Source: PALSA-1336 sp964592725 (lineage in GTDB: Bacteria; Patescibacteriota; Doudnabacteria; UBA920). From it: a stretch of 11,318 nucleotides of DNA. Both the position numbers and the translations under genes were made by a program. Under the pieces are notes generated by a model. It had not been told where the DNA came from, did no database searches, and was given only the letters and a program-made list of their open reading frames with translations. Shown piece after piece: positions 7,704 through 11,318 of this stretch (position 1 is its first letter; each line of letters opens with the position of its first letter). Where the stretch lies: contig CAZQFQ010000042.1 in the NCBI GenBank assembly GCA_964592725.1, forward strand, positions 1 through 11,318, read 5' to 3'.

Positions 7704-8264
7704 ATGACTGAACAAACCGACGAACAAATTGCCCAGGCGGTGCAAAAAGGGGACAGCTCGGCTTTTGGTCTGCTTGTGGAGCGGTACGAGCCTAAGCTTT
7801 TAAGATACGCGAAAAAATTCCTGTTTGATTACGAGGATGGCAAAGATATAGTGCAGGAAGTTTTTATTAAAGCTTACAGCAACATCCAGAGTTTTGATTC
7901 TGGCAGAAGTTTTTCCTCCTGGATTTACCGCATCGCCCACAACGAGTTTATTAACGCCATCCGCAAAAAGGGCCGGGAGCCGCTTTCCTTTTTTGACCCC
8001 GATACTTTATTTCCGCATCCCACCGCGCCGACCCAGGCCGACGACGATTTAAAAAAAGCGGAAATCAAGGAAATGGTGGAAAAGTGCCTAAAAAAGCTGG
8101 ATCCCAAATACCGTGAACCTTTGGTGCTGTATTATTACGAAGATATGGATTATAAACAGATTTCCGAAATTATGCGCATTCCGGTTTCCACCGCGGCCAT
8201 CCGCCTAAAACGCGGCAAGGTCGCTTTGCAAAAAATTTATCAATCTTTAAATTTAAAGCCATGA
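7704..8264 (+). CDS. ECF-type RNA polymerase sigma factor
   Basis: The 186-residue protein has the two-domain layout of ECF sigma-70 factors. Region 2 spans about residues 20-95: YEPKLLRYAKKFLFDYEDGKDIVQEVFIKAY, which binds core polymerase, then FSSWIYRIAHNEFINAIRKK, which melts and reads the -10. A short acidic linker follows (about 96-122). Region 4 spans about 125-178: LDPKYREPLVLYYYEDMDYKQISEIMRIPVSTAAIRLKRGK, a helix-turn-helix that reads the -35. Nothing suggests an inactive protein. The stop codon overlaps the next start in ATGA, so it is translationally coupled to the membrane protein, as with sigma and anti-sigma pairs. Targets are unknown; its own promoter and that of the divergent DUF5666 gene are the natural candidates. 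Confidence 0.92.
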   Translation: MTEQTDEQIAQAVQKGDSSAFGLLVERYEPKLLRYAKKFLFDYEDGKDIVQEVFIKAYSNIQSFDSGRSFSSWIYRIAHNEFINAIRKKGREPLSFFDPDTLFPHPTAPTQADDDLKKAEIKEMVEKCLKKLDPKYREPLVLYYYEDMDYKQISEIMRIPVSTAAIRLKRGKVALQKIYQSLNLKP

Positions 8265-9007
8265 CAGAACAACCAAAAACCGATTCCATAAAAGAAGGCG
8301 TGCTAAAGGCCATAGAGGACGGCCGGGTAAAAATGCGCCCCAAATGGCAGTTTATTGCCAAAGCCGCGTTGGCAATTTTGGGCGTGGTTTTGGTTGCCCT
8401 GACCACTTTGTATCTGGTGAGCTTTATTGTTTTTGTCCTTCGGCAAACCGGCGTTTTGTTTGTGCCGGGATTCGGCTTTCGGGGTTTTGGAATTTTCTTT
8501 TTGTCTTTGCCCTGGCTGCTCATCGCGCTTGCCGCGCTTTTTATGCTGCTTTTGGAAATTATTATTAAAAGATATTCTTTTGCCTACGGCCGTCCGTTTT
8601 TGTATTCGGCTTTGGCCGTGGTTTTTTTAGGGATTATCGGCGGGATTATTATCGGCGAAACCCCGCTGCACGAAAGATTTTTTGATGAGGCGGAAAGCGG
8701 CCACCTGCCTTTTGCGCGGCCGATGTATGAGTATTTTGGCCAAGAGCCTCAAAACATTACGGTCGGCGCAATTACGAAAATTACCGGCAACGGTTATCAA
8801 ATTCAAAGCGGCGACGGCGATGATTTGTTTTCCGTCATCGTTAGCCCGCAAACCCAAACCCCGCCGCCGAATACTTTAAAAGTAGGGGATATAATTTTAA
8901 TTTTAGGCCCCCGGCAGGGTAAAACCATTTTAGCCCAAGGCATCCAAAAACCCTCCACTCTCCCGCCTCCCCGCCGCCGGTTTGTTGTTCCCATCCCCGC
9001 GCAATAA
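8261..9007 (+). CDS. Three-helix membrane protein, probable anti-sigma factor
   Basis: The 248-residue product begins with a charged cytoplasmic segment of about 30 residues (SIKEGVLKAIEDGRVKMRPKW). Three hydrophobic helices follow at about 32-60, 77-102 and 112-132. The outside domain (about 140-230) is beta-rich, with ITVGAITKITGNGYQIQSGD and LKVGDIILILGPRQGKTI, a pattern like a DUF5666 unit. A Pro/Arg-rich tail ends it. Gene order, the 4-base ATGA overlap with the sigma factor and the topology (N inside, sensor outside) all fit an anti-sigma factor that holds the sigma protein at the membrane. It has no zinc-binding HxxxCxxC anti-sigma motif, so the role is inferred from context. I do not recognise a named family. 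Confidence 0.75.
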   Translation: MTEQPKTDSIKEGVLKAIEDGRVKMRPKWQFIAKAALAILGVVLVALTTLYLVSFIVFVLRQTGVLFVPGFGFRGFGIFFLSLPWLLIALAALFMLLLEIIIKRYSFAYGRPFLYSALAVVFLGIIGGIIIGETPLHERFFDEAESGHLPFARPMYEYFGQEPQNITVGAITKITGNGYQIQSGDGDDLFSVIVSPQTQTPPPNTLKVGDIILILGPRQGKTILAQGIQKPSTLPPPRRRFVVPIPAQ

Positions 9008-9016
9008 AGGTTCCTC

Positions 9017-9163
9017 GGAGTTTAAGCTCTCGAGATATTAATTTCTGCATTTTGCAGTCCCGACTCGCCGGGTTAAAGTATTGAACCTGTATTAAGACTC
9101 CTTGGGCTCGAAAGGTTATCTGGCTGAGGCGGATAACTTTTACTCGCTCTACGTCGCTAATAA
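9017..9163 (+). ncRNA. Structured repeat element, copy 1 (upstream of MBL gene)
   Basis: The element pairs as 9017-9023/9095-9101, 9045-9049/9053-9057, 9059-9062/9069-9072 and 9111-9120/9132-9141. It shares AAGTATTGAACCT (9076-9088), GGCTCG (9105-9110) and CTCGCTCTACGTCG (9143-9156) with the copy near 10200. The helices differ in sequence between copies but stay paired, which points to selection on RNA structure. It ends about 11 bases before ATG 9175, so it could be a 5' leader of that gene. Strand is set by consistency with that gene and is not proven. Confidence 0.6.
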
Positions 9164-9174
9164 ATTTTAAATTT

Positions 9175-9981
9175 ATGAAGCTAACCATACTTGGCTCCGG
9201 CACCGATGCTTGGCAGCTGCCAAAAATAGCCAACCGTTATCCGCCGGGCTTTTTGATTGAGTGGGGCAAGGAGAAGCTATTGCTTGAATGCAGTGAAGGT
9301 GTCCGTTTTCGCCTGGTCAAAATTGGCTTGGATTACGCAAGTATCCGACATCTGGCAATTTCTCACTCCCACCCGGACCATTATGCGTTGCCGCAGTTTT
9401 TGCAATCGATTTGGAATAAGGGTCAATGGTCCGATTTAAAAGCCATCGACCACAGTTTGAATGTCTACGGGCCAAAAGCTCTAGTTAATGATTATCCTAA
9501 ACTTTGGAACCTGTTCCGCCCCCAGGAAAATTTTCCGCCTTTGCCTCGCTTAAATTTTTTCCCCATGACAGAAAATAAAGTAGTGGAAATTTCCGGAGCC
9601 AAACTTTCGGCCGCCAAAGTTTTTCACGGCGGCGGTAAAATGGATGCCGTGGCTTTCCGTCTGGAATTGCCGAATGGCTTTGTGATTGTCTATTCCGGCG
9701 ATACGGGCGAATGCCAAGGAATCAGACAAATTTCCAAAAATGCTGATATTTTTATTTGTGAGGCTTCTGCCAAAATAGGAGACGATGGTAGCCCTGTAAA
9801 AATTGGGCACCTAAATCCATATTTGGTCGGGGATATTGCCAAGAACTCTGGCGTTAAAAAACTTATTCTTTTCCACTATACAGGTTTGGATTCCGATGAA
9901 GAGCTGGCTGCAGAATGCCAAAGGGCGGGTTTTCAAAACGAAATTGTTATAGGGAAAGATTTTCAGGTTTTTAAATTTTGA
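9175..9981 (+). CDS. Metallo-beta-lactamase-fold hydrolase, RNase Z-like
   Basis: The 268-residue product is a complete MBL-fold enzyme. It starts with MKLTILGSGTD, the usual first strand. The metal site is HSHPDH at residues 64-69, with His151 (FHGGG), Asp176 (SGDTGE), His212 (GHLN) and His234 (FHYTG) as further ligands in the family order. The overall layout resembles RNase Z, which matures tRNA 3' ends, but other MBL hydrolases share it. I do not see the long exosite arm of classical RNase Z, so the substrate is open. Start ATG 9175 has no Shine-Dalgarno site, and a structured element ends just before it. There is no close downstream partner on the same strand. Confidence 0.88.
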   Translation: MKLTILGSGTDAWQLPKIANRYPPGFLIEWGKEKLLLECSEGVRFRLVKIGLDYASIRHLAISHSHPDHYALPQFLQSIWNKGQWSDLKAIDHSLNVYGPKALVNDYPKLWNLFRPQENFPPLPRLNFFPMTENKVVEISGAKLSAAKVFHGGGKMDAVAFRLELPNGFVIVYSGDTGECQGIRQISKNADIFICEASAKIGDDGSPVKIGHLNPYLVGDIAKNSGVKKLILFHYTGLDSDEELAAECQRAGFQNEIVIGKDFQVFKF

Positions 9982-10409
9982 AAATTTGACCATTCAATTT
10001 TAAATCCCGTTCTAAGCCTTTCCAATCAACAGTTTTAAACACTGCGAACAGTGGGAGGATAAAGAAGAAATGAACAAGGGGCATATACCAGTCCTAAAAT
10101 ATTAAACCAACAAAACTAAAAGCAAACCGGCGCACCTCCGGTATTGACTTACAGGAGCTTTCTGCTTTCGCAGTCCGCCTGAGGCGGACGAAGTATTGAA
10201 CCTATGTTAGCTCCTCGGCTCGGAAATTAAATAGCAAGCTATTTAATTTCTCTCGCTCTACGTCGTTAATAAAAATTATAACAAATGTTCTTTCCCGGTT
10301 CAAACCGGCAATTCACACGCAAGTCCTCAAAAATTCCTCATAAGTTTAACTATTTTTTGTTTTCCCCCCACATATTTAATTAGCAAATTAATCCTTTATT
10401 TTAATATCC
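9982..10409. other. Intergenic region with structured repeat copy 2
   Basis: This 428-base gap separates two convergent genes. It contains the second structured element (10153-10270) and two short hairpins: 10126-10130/10138-10142, and 10295-10299/10304-10308. The remainder is AT-rich. No open frame longer than a few codons has a believable start. I see no strong terminator for either gene. Confidence 0.6.
10153..10270 (+). ncRNA. Structured repeat element, copy 2
   Basis: The helices correspond one-to-one with copy 1: 10153-10159/10209-10215 (7 bp, perfect), 10162-10165/10170-10173, 10173-10179/10183-10189 (7 bp, TGA loop) and 10223-10235/10238-10250 (13 bp). The single-stranded blocks AAGTATTGAACCT (10191-10203), GGCTCG (10217-10222) and CTCGCTCTACGTCG (10252-10265) are identical to copy 1. 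The gene downstream on this strand is convergent, so this copy is not a 5' leader of anything in view. Confidence 0.6.
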
Positions 10410-11318
10410 TTACCGCTCCACCCTGGGATCTTTAAACTGCATAATGGGTAAGAGCATGGTTTTGATAATTGACTTCTCTGTTTTACTCAAAGGCACGACT
10501 TTGGTTAAGTCTCCGCCGTTGGAGAGAAAAATAGCCATGGAAGGCACGGGAATAAAGCCCTGTTGGTCAAAATAATAAATTGTGCGGCCATAATTAAGGA
10601 AGCTGTTCCAGGGATGCTCCTGTGTCGGGGAAGATAATAAGAAACTGGCCGCGCGGGTATAGGCGCCGGTATCACCTAAAACCACATGCTTTAAACTATA
10701 ACCCAGGCCCAAAAAGGCTTTCATTGAAGTAAAAGGAATTTTCACGTCTTTGGATATGTAATAGATAGTGCCGCGGTCATTGACTAAGCTGCCGGAAGAA
10801 AAAGGCAGGCTTAAAGTGTCGGCCATTAGCAAGCCTAAAGCGGGAGTGGAACTGGAGAATAACGCGGGAGTTGTTGTGGATGTTGGCGTGGATGTAGATA
10901 TGGGAGAGATTTGGACTGCGCCGCCACCTGAATAGCTTCCGCCGCCGCCGCCTCCGGAAAAAACAGCCGCGGTAGTAAAAGTATTATCGCCGGAATCTGA
11001 TATTTGACCATCAGCATTCCCGCTGTCAACCCTAAAATGGTATAGAGTCCCGGCACTTAAACCCGAAAGACTAACGCTGTGGGATGTAACCAGGGAACTA
11101 TCAGGGGTGGAGGACGAGCCGTAGCTAGCATTAGCGCCGTATTCCACCAGAGAGTCCGCGGCTTCATCAGTCATCCAGGTTATAGTCGCGCCGGTTTGGG
11201 TGACGGCGGAAGCGCTTACGGAAGTAATATTGGGAGGAGCGGAGACAGAGGTGTTTTCAAGATGGATCGGCGCCGGTTCCGGCGTATGTGGTCATGGTCC
11301 CATCGGGAGCAATTTCCG
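10410..11318 (-). pseudogene. Surface protein, NHL-like and fibronectin III-like, frameshifted and cut by window edge
   Basis: The 3' part reads PPNITSVSASAVTQTGATITW through TLYHFRVDS and NTFTTA, a fibronectin III-like domain. A Gly-rich linker (GGGGGGSYSGGG) and a Thr/Ser/Pro stretch follow. The C-terminal domain has GTIYYISKDVKIPFTSMKAFLGLGY, LLSSPTQEHP, IYYFDQQGFIPVPS and a final DPRVER, the same domain that closes the protein at 4986. The first ATG in this frame, at 11172-11174, lies inside the fibronectin domain, so it is not the true start. The frame is open only back to a TGA at 11292-11294. In another frame, from the window edge to TGA 11257-11259, the DNA reads EIAPDGTMTTYAGTG, typical of NHL-type beta-propeller repeats. 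The two frames overlap at 11259-11291, so one frameshift would join them. This is either a broken gene or a sequencing error; the N-terminus lies outside the window. Confidence 0.7.

Overview
The window looks like a chromosomal piece of a Candidate Phyla Radiation (Patescibacteria, probably Parcubacteria/Microgenomates-type) bacterium. The reasons are indirect: genes without clear Shine-Dalgarno sites, at least one apparently leaderless divergent promoter, small secreted or wall-exposed proteins with Thr/Pro linkers, GYAWxENxGWI repeats, DUF5666-type domains, a Bro-N protein, many short structured intergenic repeats, and a diversity-generating retroelement (DGR) of the kind known to be abundant in these lineages. 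The code appears standard: TGA is used as stop and no gene needs TGA read through. No tRNA, rRNA, CRISPR array or insertion sequence with a transposase was seen.

Region 1 (1-780): a palindromic repeat, then a secreted Thr/Pro-rich protein. Region 2 (781-4115) is a complete DGR. A branched inverted repeat precedes a membrane-anchored target protein with a DUF1566/C-type-lectin-like C-terminus (921-2042). Its last 146 bases are the variable repeat (VR, 1899-2044). An Avd-like four-helix-bundle gene (2114-2464) and a template repeat (TR, 2644-2789) follow on the same strand. VR and TR align without gaps and differ at 24 positions, every one an adenine in TR. The reverse transcriptase (RT) lies on the opposite strand, convergent with TR (2811 to about 4099).

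The most unusual point is the RT 5' end. The conserved N-terminus has no start codon in its own frame. The only good start, ATG at 4099, is separated from it by a 16-unit AG/CT dinucleotide repeat and is out of frame at this length. One repeat unit fewer, or two more, would restore a 428- to 430-residue RT. This has the architecture of a slipped-strand phase switch controlling mutagenesis, though an assembly error in the repeat must be excluded. The RT promoter overlaps back-to-back with that of a Bro-N gene (4123-4953).

Region 3 (4954-6555): a secreted protein with GYAWxENxGWI repeats, a strong terminator, and an 89-bp MITE-like element with 14-bp terminal inverted repeats and a 4-bp target duplication. 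Region 4 (6556-9007): a secreted two-repeat DUF5666 protein, transcribed divergently from an ECF sigma factor and an overlapping three-helix membrane protein, a probable anti-sigma. A 123-bp multi-branched inverted repeat lies between them. Region 5 (9008-11318): an RNase Z-like metallo-beta-lactamase-fold hydrolase, flanked by two divergent copies of a structured element whose helices covary, then the 3' part of a frameshifted, window-truncated surface protein (NHL-like, fibronectin III-like, and the same C-terminal domain as the region 3 protein).

How the genes may work together: the DGR diversifies a surface-displayed ligand-binding domain, and the other surface proteins and the sigma/anti-sigma pair suit a cell that depends on envelope contacts. 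The phase-variable RT would make diversification itself switch on and off between cells; that last step is inference.
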